Positions 19,392 to 28,534 of a stretch of 64,000 bases of DNA are shown here, one piece after another. Within the stretch, counting starts at the first letter, position 1, and each line of letters begins with the position of its first letter. A program made the position numbers and the translations under genes. The notes below the pieces were generated by a model. The model worked only from the letters and a program-made list of their open reading frames with translations. It did not search any database and was not told the DNA's origin. Where the stretch lies: positions 4,526,001-4,590,000 of the forward strand of contig NZ_JAFBCJ010000001.1 in the NCBI RefSeq assembly GCF_016907675.1. Direction: 5' to 3'. The stretch comes from Geodermatophilus bullaregiensis (GTDB lineage Bacteria; Actinomycetota; Actinomycetes; Mycobacteriales; Geodermatophilaceae).

Positions 19392-20798
19392 ATGTCAACC
19401 GTCACCGCCGGCTCTCCGGACGCCGCCACGGAGCCGACCCGGGAGCAGGAGGCCCGGCGCCGGCGGACCGTGGTCTGGGTCGTCGCGCTGGCCACCCTCG
19501 GGCTCGTGTTCGACGGGTACGACCTGGTCGTCTACGGCACCGTCGTCCCGCTGTTCCTCGCCGATCCCGGCCAGATCGGCCAGGTCACGCCCCCCGTCGC
19601 CGGTGCACTGGGCAGCTACGCGCTGTTCGGCGTCCTGGTCGGCGCCCTGCTCGCCGGCAGCGTCGCCGACATCGTCGGCCGCCGGAAGGTCATGCTGACG
19701 GCGTACGCGTGGTTCAGCATCGGCATGGGCGCAACCGCGCTGATGAACAGCGTCGGCGGTTTCGGGCTCCTGCGCTTCCTCACCGGCATGGGCGTCGGGG
19801 CCCTGGTCGCCACCACCGGTGCCCTGGTCGCCGAGTACGCACCGGCCGGGAAGAAGAACCTCGCCAACGCCATCACCTACTCCGGTGTGCCGATCGGGAG
19901 CCTGTTGGCCGCGCTGATGGCGATCCTCCTGCTGGGGCAGATCGGCTGGCGCGGCATGTTTTGGATCGGCGCGCTCCCGTTGGTGACCCTGCTGCCGCTG
20001 GCCTTCTTCCTGATGCCGGAGTCGCCCAGCTGGCTCGCGTCCCGCGGTCGGCTGGCGGAGGCCCGGAGGGTCTCCGAACGCACCGGCGTGCCGATCGTCG
20101 TGACATCCAGCTCCGCGCCCGGCAACGGCACGGCACCGGCACGGCGGGAGCGGGCGGGCTTCGCGGGGCTGTTCGGGCGGCAGTACCTGTTCCCCACGCT
20201 GGTGCTGGGGTTGATGAGCGCCACCGGGCTGATCCTGGTCTACGTGCTGAACACCTGGTTGCCCGAGCTCATGGGCCGCGCCGGGTACTCGACGCAGGGA
20301 TCGTTGTCCTTCCTCCTGGTGCTCAACGGCGGGGCGGTCGTCGCGGCCCTGGTGGCCTCTCGCCTCGCCGACCGGTTCGGGCCCAAGATGGTGGTCGTCG
20401 GGTCGTTCCTGATGGGGGCGATCGCTCTGGCGCTGCTCACCGTCGACGCTCCCCTCGCCCTGCTCCTGTTCTTCGTCGCGGTCGTCGGGGCGGGGACGAG
20501 CGGCACCCAGATCCTGATCTACGGCTTCGTGGCCAACTACTACCGCACCAACGTGCGCAGCGCCGGTGTCGCCTGGTGCGCGGGCTTCGGGCGCCTGGGG
20601 GGTGTCGCAGGCCCTCTGGTCGGCGGCCTCCTCGTGGCCGCGGGGCTCGCGCTGGAGTCCATTTTCTACGTGCTCACCGGGCTGGCGGCCTTCGGTGCAC
20701 TGCTCACCCTGCTGGTCCCCGTGGCCCGGCGAGCGGTCCCGGTCAGGACCGTGCTGGTGGAGCCCAGCCTCGCGGCGCAGCCCTCCGCCGGGCGATGA
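19392..20798 (+). CDS. MFS transporter, aromatic acid:H+ symporter (AAHS) family, copy 2
   Basis: A 468-residue permease nearly collinear with copy 1 (926-2326): DGYDLVVYG in helix 1, ADIVGRRK in loop 2-3, then GYSTQGSLSFLLVLNGGA. CAGGAGG lies upstream of the chosen ATG. The two copies differ most in the N-terminus and in the central cytoplasmic loop after residue 220. It is likely an importer of benzoate, a hydroxybenzoate or muconate. Confidence 0.9.
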   Translation: MSTVTAGSPDAATEPTREQEARRRRTVVWVVALATLGLVFDGYDLVVYGTVVPLFLADPGQIGQVTPPVAGALGSYALFGVLVGALLAGSVADIVGRRKVMLTAYAWFSIGMGATALMNSVGGFGLLRFLTGMGVGALVATTGALVAEYAPAGKKNLANAITYSGVPIGSLLAALMAILLLGQIGWRGMFWIGALPLVTLLPLAFFLMPESPSWLASRGRLAEARRVSERTGVPIVVTSSSAPGNGTAPARRERAGFAGLFGRQYLFPTLVLGLMSATGLILVYVLNTWLPELMGRAGYSTQGSLSFLLVLNGGAVVAALVASRLADRFGPKMVVVGSFLMGAIALALLTVDAPLALLLFFVAVVGAGTSGTQILIYGFVANYYRTNVRSAGVAWCAGFGRLGGVAGPLVGGLLVAAGLALESIFYVLTGLAAFGALLTLLVPVARRAVPVRTVLVEPSLAAQPSAGR

Positions 20799-20873
20799 GC
20801 GCCGGTCAGGCGCGACCGCTCCGGGGAGCGGTTCGTCCGTCGATCTTCTACTCCTCCAGGGAGGCGAGCAACG

Positions 20874-21329
20874 GTGTATGAGCGGATCCTCGTCGCAATC
20901 GATGCGCACCCCACGGAGGAGAACGCCTCCGCGATCCGGCGCACCGAGCAGATCGGCACGCTGACCGGGGCTGTCGTGCACGTGCTCCACGTGGCGCGGG
21001 GGCACATCATCCCGGAGGACATCACCGGCGGTTCGGCGCGCCTCGGCGTCTGGACTGCCGAGGATGACCCCGAGGACGCCGACCGGGCCGCGCTGCAGCA
21101 ACTGATCGACGGGCTCTGCGCCGCCGGCGTCGACGCCCACGGAGAGATGGTGACAGCGACCGAACACGACGCTGCCGACGTCATCCTGCAACGGGCCGAC
21201 GAGCTCGGCGTGGACCTCCTGGTCCTCGGTCACCAGCACCACCGGGGATCCCGCACCGCCGAACGGGTGATCCACCACCACCCGGCGTACTCCGTCCTGC
21301 TGGCCCGGCCACCCCAGGAACGGCGGTAG
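20874..21329 (+). CDS. Universal stress protein (UspA family), unusual C-terminal ATP motif
   Basis: A 151-residue Usp-domain protein. The start ERILVAIDAHPTEENA and the segment ADELGVDLLVLGHQHH follow the family. The usual ATP-binding pattern G-x2-G-x9-G-S/T is not intact here: the segment reads GHQHHRGSRTAERVIHHHPAYSVLLAR. It starts with GTG after GGGAGGCGAGCAACG. It sits between two aromatic-acid transporters and may be co-transcribed with them, but nucleotide binding is doubtful. Confidence 0.8.
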   Translation: MYERILVAIDAHPTEENASAIRRTEQIGTLTGAVVHVLHVARGHIIPEDITGGSARLGVWTAEDDPEDADRAALQQLIDGLCAAGVDAHGEMVTATEHDAADVILQRADELGVDLLVLGHQHHRGSRTAERVIHHHPAYSVLLARPPQERR

Positions 21330-21582
21330 GGGTCGCTGGTGACCACCCCGACTCGCCCCGGAGACCGAGCGTGACCTCGGTCGGCCCGGGCCGAGCAGGT
21401 GCGCAGAACCCAGGACGGGGATCGCCGCCTGGCGGTCGCACGTGCGGGACCGTCCTCGCGCGGGCGACCCCTCCGTGGTCCTCGCGCCGCGCCGAGGCGG
21501 CAGTGCAGCGCCGGCGGTCGCCCTCGTCCCCGCGCCGGACACGTTCTCTTCCCCGAGCGGTGACCGGACGGGAACGGAGCAC

Positions 21583-22860
21583 ATGAGACCCCGGCGCGCC
21601 TTGGAGAACGCCGTGCCCGGCTCAGCAGTGCACGAGCACCTGCTCGAGCGCCCCGTCCGGCCCCTGGCCGGCCCGCGCCGGCTGCTGCAGGACGCCGGCG
21701 GTGTCTACGCCGCCAACGGCCTCATCGGCCTCGTCTTCGCCGCCACCGGTCCGGTCGCGGTGATCCTGGCGGTGGGCGCGCAGGGCGGGCTGTCCCAGCA
21801 GGAGCTGGCCTCGTGGATCTTCGGCGCCTTCTTCCTCAACGGCGTCCTCACCGTCGTGGCGTGCTGGCTCTACCGACAGCCGCTGGCCTTCTTCTGGACG
21901 ATCCCGGGCACCGTGCTCGTCGGGCCGGCCCTGAGCCACCTCAGCTGGCCGCAGGTGGTCGGTGCTTTCGTCGCCACCGGCGTGCTCGTCCTCCTCCTGG
22001 GGCTGAGCGGGTGGGTGCGTCGGGCCATGGCGGTCGTGCCGATGCCGATCGTGATGGCCATGGTCGCCGGGATCTTCCTGCGGTTCGGGATCGACCTGGT
22101 GCACGCCCTGCGCGACGACGTGATGATCGCCGTGCCCATGGTCCTGGTCTTCCTGCTGCTCAGCGCGCTGCCGAGCCTGGGGCGGCGGGTCCCTCCGATC
22201 ATCGGTGCGCTGGTCGTCGGGGCGGTGGCGGTGGTGGTGTCCGGCCGGTTCAGCCCCGCCGTAGCGGGAGGTGAGTGGTTCGCCGCGCCGGTGCTCCAGG
22301 CGCCCGAGTGGTCGCTGCAGGCGATGGTGGAACTCGTCGTACCGCTGGCCATCACCGTGCTGGTGGTGCAGAACGGGCAGGGCATCGCGGTGTTGCGGTC
22401 CGCCGGACACACCCCGCCGATCAACGTCGCCACCGTCGCCTGTGGCGCCTGGTCGATCCTCACCGCGGTGGTGGGCACGGTGTCGACCTGCCTGACCGGA
22501 CCGACCAACGCCCTGCTGGCGGCCTCCGGCGAGCGATCCCGGCAGTACACCGCCGGGATCACCTGCGGCTTGCTGGCCATGCTGTTCGGTCTGTTCTCGC
22601 CGCTGTTCACCAGCGCCATGCTCGCCACGCCGCCGGCCTTCATCGCCGCTCTCGGCGGCCTGGCCCTGCTGCGGGTGCTGCAGGCCTCGTTCGTCGCGGC
22701 GTTCAGCACCCGCTTCACCCTCGGCGCCCTGGTCACCTTCGTGGTCACCGTCGCCGACACGGCGGTCCTCAACGTCGGCGCCGCCTTCTGGGGCCTGCTC
22801 GCCGGGCTGGCCGTCTCCGGGCTGCTGGAGCGTCCCGACTTCTCCTCGGGGCGTAGCTGA
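21583..22860 (+). CDS. benE: BenE-family benzoate transporter
   Basis: A 425-residue membrane protein of the BenE family with about 11-12 hydrophobic helices. Typical parts are NGLIGLVFAATGPVAVILAV, FFWTIPGTVLVGPAL and VCLTGPTNALLA-like (here STCLTGPTNALL). The ATG at 21583 follows GGAACGGAG; a GTG at 21613 would be a shorter alternative. The 253-bp region before it holds GTGACCTCGGTCGG at 21371-21384, a weak version of the shared palindrome. It is convergent with the acyl carrier protein gene. Confidence 0.9.
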   Translation: MRPRRALENAVPGSAVHEHLLERPVRPLAGPRRLLQDAGGVYAANGLIGLVFAATGPVAVILAVGAQGGLSQQELASWIFGAFFLNGVLTVVACWLYRQPLAFFWTIPGTVLVGPALSHLSWPQVVGAFVATGVLVLLLGLSGWVRRAMAVVPMPIVMAMVAGIFLRFGIDLVHALRDDVMIAVPMVLVFLLLSALPSLGRRVPPIIGALVVGAVAVVVSGRFSPAVAGGEWFAAPVLQAPEWSLQAMVELVVPLAITVLVVQNGQGIAVLRSAGHTPPINVATVACGAWSILTAVVGTVSTCLTGPTNALLAASGERSRQYTAGITCGLLAMLFGLFSPLFTSAMLATPPAFIAALGGLALLRVLQASFVAAFSTRFTLGALVTFVVTVADTAVLNVGAAFWGLLAGLAVSGLLERPDFSSGRS

Positions 22861-22915
22861 GCGCCCAACGCGGGCCCGGCCTCGGCGGCAGGGGCCCCGC
22901 CGGGGCAGCCCGCAC

Positions 22916-23188
22916 CTACCGGGTCCGCGGCGGCGTCCACGGCGGTGCGACGGCGGACTGCGCGAGGAACCGGAGGGCGTCGTCCACCGTCGTGAACCGC
23001 GCCCACTCGTCGTCGGGGACCAGCACGCCGAACCGGTCCTCGGCCGCGACGACGACCTCGACCATGGTCAGGGAGTCGATGCCGAGGTCCTCGGCGAAGG
23101 ACTTCCCCGGGGCGACTGCGGCGCGGTCGATGCCCGCGACCGTGCCGAGGACCTCGGCCAGCCCGGCTGCCAGCTCGTCTCGCGTCAT
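22916..23188 (-). CDS. Stand-alone acyl carrier protein
   Basis: A 90-residue acyl carrier protein. The phosphopantetheine attachment Ser is Ser39 in GIDSLTMVE, preceded by FAEDLG and followed by the usual FGVLVPDDE helix. It lies 26 nt downstream of the flavin monooxygenase gene and is probably co-transcribed with it. No ketosynthase, phosphopantetheinyl transferase or adenylation gene is nearby, which is odd for a carrier protein. It may tether an aromatic or fatty acyl substrate for the flavoprotein. Confidence 0.88.
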   Translation of the reverse strand: MTRDELAAGLAEVLGTVAGIDRAAVAPGKSFAEDLGIDSLTMVEVVVAAEDRFGVLVPDDEWARFTTVDDALRFLAQSAVAPPWTPPRTR

Positions 23189-23214
23189 CGGGTGTCTCCG
23201 TCGGTGCCGGTGGT

Positions 23215-24429
23215 TCAGCGGTGCAGGGGAGCTGACGCCTGGAGCGTCTGCTGCACGTCGTGCTCGTGGATCCAGCCGAAGTCCTCCGGGAACCGTGCCA
23301 TCTTCGCGTTCCGCATCCGGGCGGCCGGTCCGTCGGGCAGGTGGAGCAGGGAGCTGGTCACTCGAGAGCTGCGCTGGATCGCGCGCGTGCGGGCCCGGCG
23401 GAGCGCCTGGAACCGAGTCAGCACCGGCTCCAGGTCGTCCCCGGGCCGGGCGCCGGCTACCAGTGCCGCCAGGGCGAAGGCGTCCTCGATCGAGGTGTTG
23501 GCGCCCTGACCCTGGTGCGGCAGCATGCCGTGGGCGGCGTCGCCGAGGACGACGATCCGCCCCCGGGACCAGCGCAGCAGCGGGCGCACCGTGAACAACC
23601 CCCAGCGGACGGGGCTCTCGGCCGCTCGGATCATCTCGGTGACGGCGGGGTGCCAGCCCCGGAAGGACTCGACGGGGACGTCCTCGCGGACCTCGGCGAC
23701 CGAGCCGTCGTGCGGCCAGACCGGCGGGCCCTCCACCACCGCGAAGAAGTTGACCGACTCACCGGCGCCGCCGATCGCGTAGTGCAGCAGGTGGGCGTCG
23801 GGGCCCATCCAGAACTGGATGGCGTGCGGATCGGGCAGCGAGGGCAGCGCCGCCGTCGGCACGATCCCGCGGAAGGCGCTGGTACCGGAGTAGACGACGT
23901 CGTCCGCGCCCGTGACCCACCGCCGCACCATGGACCGCACGCCGTCGGCGCCGACGACGACGTCGGCCCGCTCGACCCGACCGCTGGTGAACTCCAGCAC
24001 CACCGAGTCCCGCTCCCGGACCATGTCGGTCAACCGGCAGCCCAGGTGCAGGTGCTCGGTCCCGAACGCCGTGCTGAGGGTCCGCTGCAGGTCGGCGCGG
24101 TGGATCCCGAAGTAGGGGGCGCCGAACCGGTGCACGTAGGCGTCGCCCTCGCGGACGGGATGGGCGGCGACGCGGCTGCCGTCCTCCCAGTGGCGGTAGA
24201 CCAGCTCCGTGGGGATCGTGGCGGCCGCGGCCAGCTCGTCGACCAGGCCCAGCCGGGCATACTCCCGGGTGGCGTTGGCCGACAGCGCGATCGCGGCGCC
24301 GATCTCGGTCAGTTCCGCGGCCTGCTCGAACACGTCGGCCTGCACGCCGCGCTCCCGCAGCGCGAGAGCCAGGGACAGCCCCCCGATGCCGGCTCCGACG
24401 ATCGCGATCCGGAGGTCGTTGTCCCTCAT
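23215..24429 (-). CDS. FAD-dependent aromatic monooxygenase (salicylate/3-hydroxybenzoate hydroxylase-like)
   Basis: A 404-residue group A flavoprotein hydroxylase. It has the FAD dinucleotide motif GAGIGG near residues 12-17, the DG motif in GADGVRS, and the second FAD motif VLGDAAHGMLPHQGQG. The nearest recognisable families are salicylate 1-hydroxylase (giving catechol, which would feed the cat genes) and 3-hydroxybenzoate 6-hydroxylase. The ATG at 24429 was chosen because the glycine motif follows it directly. The neighbouring acyl carrier protein leaves open a carrier-bound substrate. Confidence 0.85.
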   Translation of the reverse strand: MRDNDLRIAIVGAGIGGLSLALALRERGVQADVFEQAAELTEIGAAIALSANATREYARLGLVDELAAAATIPTELVYRHWEDGSRVAAHPVREGDAYVHRFGAPYFGIHRADLQRTLSTAFGTEHLHLGCRLTDMVRERDSVVLEFTSGRVERADVVVGADGVRSMVRRWVTGADDVVYSGTSAFRGIVPTAALPSLPDPHAIQFWMGPDAHLLHYAIGGAGESVNFFAVVEGPPVWPHDGSVAEVREDVPVESFRGWHPAVTEMIRAAESPVRWGLFTVRPLLRWSRGRIVVLGDAAHGMLPHQGQGANTSIEDAFALAALVAGARPGDDLEPVLTRFQALRRARTRAIQRSSRVTSSLLHLPDGPAARMRNAKMARFPEDFGWIHEHDVQQTLQASAPLHR

Positions 24430-24597
24430 GCGGGGCAACCTAGCCGTGGCGGCCCGGGACGACATCGGCTGTGCGGACCGGCACCGCCGGCCTGCGGGGG
24501 AGTGGCGCCGGGTGTCCGGGCGGCTCCGGCCGGGCAGCGGAGGGAGGGGCCGGGCCCATCATGGCCACACCCGACCGCCGAGGGAGGAGGGACAACC

Positions 24598-25167
24598 GTG
24601 CCCGCAGCCGAGCCGCCCACCGACGACCCGTCCGACCTGCCGTGGGCGCCCGAGCGGCAGGGGGTGCCGCTGCTGGATCTCGAGGGACCGATCGGTGAGC
24701 GGGTCCGCGGGCTGGGGGCCAGGCAGGTCAACCTGTACCGCTCCCTCGCCCACAACCCCGAGCTGCTGGATGCGTGGATCACCTGGGCGTGGGCGCTCCG
24801 CGAGCGGTGCAGCACGCCCCGCTCGCTCCGCGAGATCATGATCCTCCGCACCGCCGTGGTGATGCGCTCGGAGTACGAGTGGAGCCAGCACGTCGCCATG
24901 GCCCACAAGGCGGGGGTCCCCGAGGACAAGGTCCGGGCGGTCGCGGCCTGGCAGCCCTCCGACCTGTACGACCCGGCGGAACGTGCCGCGTTGATGCTCA
25001 CCGACGCAATGCTGACGGGCAACGTCGTCGACGCTGTGCACGAGGAGCTGTCTCGCCACTTCACCGGATCGGAGCAGGTGGAGCTGATCCTCACCGCGGG
25101 CTTCTACGCCATGGTGCCGCGAGTGCTCGACGCCTTCAGAGTCCCCGTCGAGGGTGAGGAACCGTGA
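24598..25167 (+). CDS. Carboxymuconolactone decarboxylase (CMD/AhpD) family protein
   Basis: A 189-residue all-helical CMD-family protein. It contains LREIMILRTAVVMRSEYEWS (quoted as LREIMILRTA and SEYEWSQHVAMA), then PEDKVRAVAAW and ERAALMLTDAML. The paired Cys of AhpD peroxidase reductants is absent. Related actinobacterial proteins are often annotated as 4-carboxymuconolactone decarboxylase-like without proof. The GTG at 24598 follows GGGAGGAGG. It is divergent from the flavin monooxygenase across 168 nt. Confidence 0.82.
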   Translation: MPAAEPPTDDPSDLPWAPERQGVPLLDLEGPIGERVRGLGARQVNLYRSLAHNPELLDAWITWAWALRERCSTPRSLREIMILRTAVVMRSEYEWSQHVAMAHKAGVPEDKVRAVAAWQPSDLYDPAERAALMLTDAMLTGNVVDAVHEELSRHFTGSEQVELILTAGFYAMVPRVLDAFRVPVEGEEP

Positions 25168-25441
25168 CCGGGGCACACGACGTCCCGGGCCGGGACCTCA
25201 CAGCCCGCAGTGCCCGTGACCGGTGCCCGTGCTGCCGCGGGTCGCAGGAGGTCATGCTCCGAGGCGGTCGATCACGACCTCTCCAGTGCATCGTCCGGCC
25301 GCGAGCCCGTGCTGCTCATCTGCACTGACCCGGCCGGCACCGGGAGGACCCCGACCTGCGGCGACGCGGGTCGGGCCCTGGGCGGGTCGGTGGCAGCCTC
25401 GCCGGAGCCGCCTCACGGCTCCGCGTCTGGGGAGGAGAGCG

Positions 25442-27448
25442 ATGTGTTGTGAGGACGACGGCGTGCTGGGGCTGCCGCCCGCGGTGATCGAGATGGTGGC
25501 GCGCTACCGCCGGATGCGCGACGAGCGGGGCTTCGGCTGGGGCGAGGAGGCGTTGCCGGAGTTCTTCCGATGGGCCCGGTTCTCCCGGCTCGGGCCGGTC
25601 TTCGACGAACTCGCTGCGACCGGGGACTGGGCGGGAGCGGTCCGCGCCGCGGTCGGCGACGTCGTCCCAGCGGGTCTGGTGCTGGTCTCGATCGACGCGG
25701 ACGGCGCTCTCTCCGCGCGCCTCGGCCCGCCCCGCCCGGGGATCGCCGGTGGAGCGGTCCAGGTCGACGTGGTGATCGACTCCGGACTCGACCGCGACGT
25801 CGCCGTCACGGTGGCGGGCGAGGACGTCGCCGTGCCGACCGGAGGGGCCGGCCTGTGCACCCTCGACCTCGACGCCGACGCGCCGCCGATCGCGGTCGCA
25901 TGCGGTGCCGAGCGACTCGACGTCGACGGGGCCGTCGTCGCGACTCCGGCGGCGACGCTCCGGCTGACCTGCCCCGACGGGGCCCGCTGGTCCGTGCTGG
26001 ACGCCACCGGCGGCGCGTGGTTCGCGGGCGGGGTACCGCGCAAGTGGGACGCGGACGACCGGCCGTTCTTCCACACCGACCCGGGAACGGTCACCATGGC
26101 CGTGCCGGCCGGGCCGCTGCACGTGACCGCCGCTCGCGGGTTGGAGTTCGAGCGGCAGGAGTTCGCGCCCGAACCGGCCCCCGGCCAGACTGTCGAGCTG
26201 GACTACCGGCCCGCCCGGCGGTTTGCCCCGGCCGCGGACGGCTGGTACGGAGCGGACCTGCACGTGCACCTCAACTACAGCGGCGACCACGTCGTGCACC
26301 CCGTCGACGCCGCGCGGATGCAACGCGGCGAGGGCCTGCACCTGATGCACCTCACGGCCGGCAACTTCGGCGGATCACTGGTCTACGACCGAGAGCTGCT
26401 GGAGTCGACTGCCGGTGCCGACCTGTGGGCGCGCGACCGCATGGTCGCCCGTGCCGGTCTGGAGTACCGCAACGACCTGCTCGGGCACGTGCACGGGCTG
26501 GGCCTGGCCGGAGTGCCGGAGGTGCTGCACACCGGCCACGAGGGCAGCGAGCACCCGTGGGACTGGCCACCGAACAGCGTCGCGTGCGGGCAGATGCGGG
26601 CCCTCGGGGCCGTCACCACCTACGCGCACCCCGTGTACTCCCCGCTGACCCAACCCGGCGACCTGTTCAGCCCTCACCGCACGGTGGAGGCCCGCGAGCT
26701 GGTGGCCGACGCCGCGCTGGGCGTGGTCGACGCCATCGAGCTGGTCTCCTGCTTCGACGACCGCGGCGCGCTGGTGCTCTACCACCACCTGCTCTCCTGC
26801 GGGCTGCGCCTGGCGGCCACCGCGGGCACCGACACCTTCCTGTCCTTCGCCCACGGTCCGGCCCCCGCGTCCAACCCACCGGGCTGGGGCCGGGTCTACG
26901 CGCAGCTCGGTGGTGCCCGCCTGTCGGCAGCGGCGTTCGCCGACGCCATCCGCGCGGGCCGGACCGTCGTCACCAACGGCCCCTGGCTCACCCTCGACGT
27001 CGACGGGCACGGCCCGGGCACGGTCCTCGACCGCCGGCCGGGCCAGCGGCTGACCGTCCGCGTGCAGACGGTCGGGTCCGGGGTACAGCGACTGGTGCTC
27101 TACGGGCCCGATGGGGAGCTCGCCGCCACTGCCGGCGACGAGCTGCACCACGAGGTGGTGCTCGGTGAGGCCGGGTCCTGGCTGGCGGCCGCCGCGCACG
27201 GCGACGATGATCCCCACACGCTCGGCGCACCCGTGTTCGCCCACACCACTCCGGTGTACGTCGACGTCGGTGGGCGCCGCGTCGCGCGCGCCGAGTCGGC
27301 TCGGTGGTGCCTCGACGTGCTCGACGGGTTCCAGTCGCTGGTGACCGAGCACGGCCGGTTCGATCCGCAGCGGCGCGCGCGCCAGCTCGGCGACCTCGTC
27401 GCAGTGCTCGACCGTGCCCGGCAGGTGTATCGCGCCGTCGAACGATGA
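25442..27448 (+). CDS. CehA/McbA-family PHP-type metallohydrolase
   Basis: A 668-residue protein. The C-terminal two thirds carry PHP-like metal sites: ADLHVHLNYSG near residue 275, HLTAGNFGG, YAHPVYSP, ELVSCFDD and AGTDTF. This order is seen in CehA/McbA proteins, which include carbaryl and other ester or amide hydrolases. The N-terminal part (residues 1-250) is a beta-rich region typical of the family's longer members. The ATG follows GGGGAGGAGAGCG. The substrate is unknown; an aromatic ester or carbamate is plausible from the neighbourhood. The preceding 274 bp (25168-25441) show nothing convincing. Confidence 0.8.
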   Translation: MCCEDDGVLGLPPAVIEMVARYRRMRDERGFGWGEEALPEFFRWARFSRLGPVFDELAATGDWAGAVRAAVGDVVPAGLVLVSIDADGALSARLGPPRPGIAGGAVQVDVVIDSGLDRDVAVTVAGEDVAVPTGGAGLCTLDLDADAPPIAVACGAERLDVDGAVVATPAATLRLTCPDGARWSVLDATGGAWFAGGVPRKWDADDRPFFHTDPGTVTMAVPAGPLHVTAARGLEFERQEFAPEPAPGQTVELDYRPARRFAPAADGWYGADLHVHLNYSGDHVVHPVDAARMQRGEGLHLMHLTAGNFGGSLVYDRELLESTAGADLWARDRMVARAGLEYRNDLLGHVHGLGLAGVPEVLHTGHEGSEHPWDWPPNSVACGQMRALGAVTTYAHPVYSPLTQPGDLFSPHRTVEARELVADAALGVVDAIELVSCFDDRGALVLYHHLLSCGLRLAATAGTDTFLSFAHGPAPASNPPGWGRVYAQLGGARLSAAAFADAIRAGRTVVTNGPWLTLDVDGHGPGTVLDRRPGQRLTVRVQTVGSGVQRLVLYGPDGELAATAGDELHHEVVLGEAGSWLAAAAHGDDDPHTLGAPVFAHTTPVYVDVGGRRVARAESARWCLDVLDGFQSLVTEHGRFDPQRRARQLGDLVAVLDRARQVYRAVER

Positions 27449-27939
27449 CCACGAGCGGGCAGACGGGAGCGCACGTCCAGGGTCAGCGAGAACCCGCCGC
27501 GCTCACTGGTTCGGGCCGTGACCAGGGCCAGCCACGACACCCGGTCGGTGGTGCTTTTCGAAGCGAGCATGGGCGGACGTCTGGCTGTTGACGTGGCCGC
27601 ACTCACCCGACTGCCGGTCGGGGTCATCGCCACCTGCCTACTTCAACCCCCACCTGGACGTGTGGAACGGCGCGGACAAGGTGCTTCTCATCGTCACAGA
27701 CGACGATCCGGACGCGCAGATCATCACGGTGGAGGTCGACCCACACCATGGTGATGCATGGCGTCGTGACCACGAGTCGATCACCCCCGGCCGGTATTCT
27801 GACGAGCAGCACCGGCCTGAACCGCCCTGGGAGGTGGTCCGTGCCGCGGACCATCGGACGGAGCTCGACAGCCGGCTCGTCGGCGCGGCCAGGGCACGCA
27901 GCCAGCTTGACGCACGGAGGGATTCCGCGGCGCAGGGGG
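27449..27939 (+). other. Gene-poor stretch with possible decayed coding sequence
   Basis: No intact gene is recognised. One frame from about 27518 reads VVLFEASMGGRLAVDVAAL, and a different frame from about 27640 to 27760 reads WNGADKVLLIVTDDDPDAQ with GC-rich third positions. This suggests one short reading frame broken by a frameshift. I cannot assign a family. Confidence 0.3.
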
Positions 27940-28389
27940 TCAGCCGCCGGCGCGGAGGCTGACCAGCAAGGGGAGCTCTCCCTCCTGGACGTCCTCGTCG
28001 CGCTGGTTGAGGAGCGTGAAGCGCCGCCGCAGGACGCCCGCATCCCCCTTGCTGGTCAGCCTGGTGTCCAGGATCTCCACGCGGCAGCGCACCGTGTCCC
28101 CGAGCAGCAGGGGCCGCTGGAACCGCCAGCCGTCGATGCCCAGCAGCGCGATCGAGCAGGACTCGAACACCCCGAGCCGTGATGCCAGCCCCAGCGCGAC
28201 GGACAGCCCGAGGAGTCCGTGCGCGATCCGTCCGCCGAACCGTCCGTGCCGGGCGGTCTCCGCGTCGGTGTGCACGGGGTTGGTGTCCCAGCTCCACCCG
28301 GCGAAGGTGACGACGTCCGCCTCGGTGATGGTGCGCGCCTGGCTCAGGAACACCTGACCAGGCCGGAAGTCCTCGTAGTAGTGGGTCAC
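27940..28389 (-). CDS. MaoC-like (R)-hydratase/dehydratase domain protein
   Basis: A 149-residue hot-dog-fold protein. The hydratase signature is present as FAGWSWDTNPVHTD with the catalytic Asp/His, followed by IAHGLLGLSVALG. These proteins hydrate enoyl-CoA thioesters in fatty or aromatic acid degradation. The GTG start at 28389 is supported by GAGGAG upstream. The quinone oxidoreductase gene lies upstream on the same strand (145-nt gap), so the two could be transcribed together. Confidence 0.85.
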   Translation of the reverse strand: MTHYYEDFRPGQVFLSQARTITEADVVTFAGWSWDTNPVHTDAETARHGRFGGRIAHGLLGLSVALGLASRLGVFESCSIALLGIDGWRFQRPLLLGDTVRCRVEILDTRLTSKGDAGVLRRRFTLLNQRDEDVQEGELPLLVSLRAGG

Positions 28390-28534
28390 CGTGGCTCCTC
28401 TCGTTCGTGCGCCGGGGCTGTCTCGTCGGCCTCGGACCGCGCTGCAGGTGTCGGTCGGTCGATCAGGGCGGCCGCCGCCGGGAGCCGGCCGTGTCGGCAT
28501 GCGTGGCAACGACTCGCTCCCGGGATGCCGTCGG

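Noticed and set aside
19395-21584. 729-residue minus-strand frame over the second transporter
   Set aside because: Antisense to an AAHS transporter and a Usp gene that are both well supported.
25210-25452. Small gene upstream of the CehA-type gene
   Set aside because: No ribosome-binding site, low-complexity Ser/Gly/Ala composition, and it runs into the real start at 25442.
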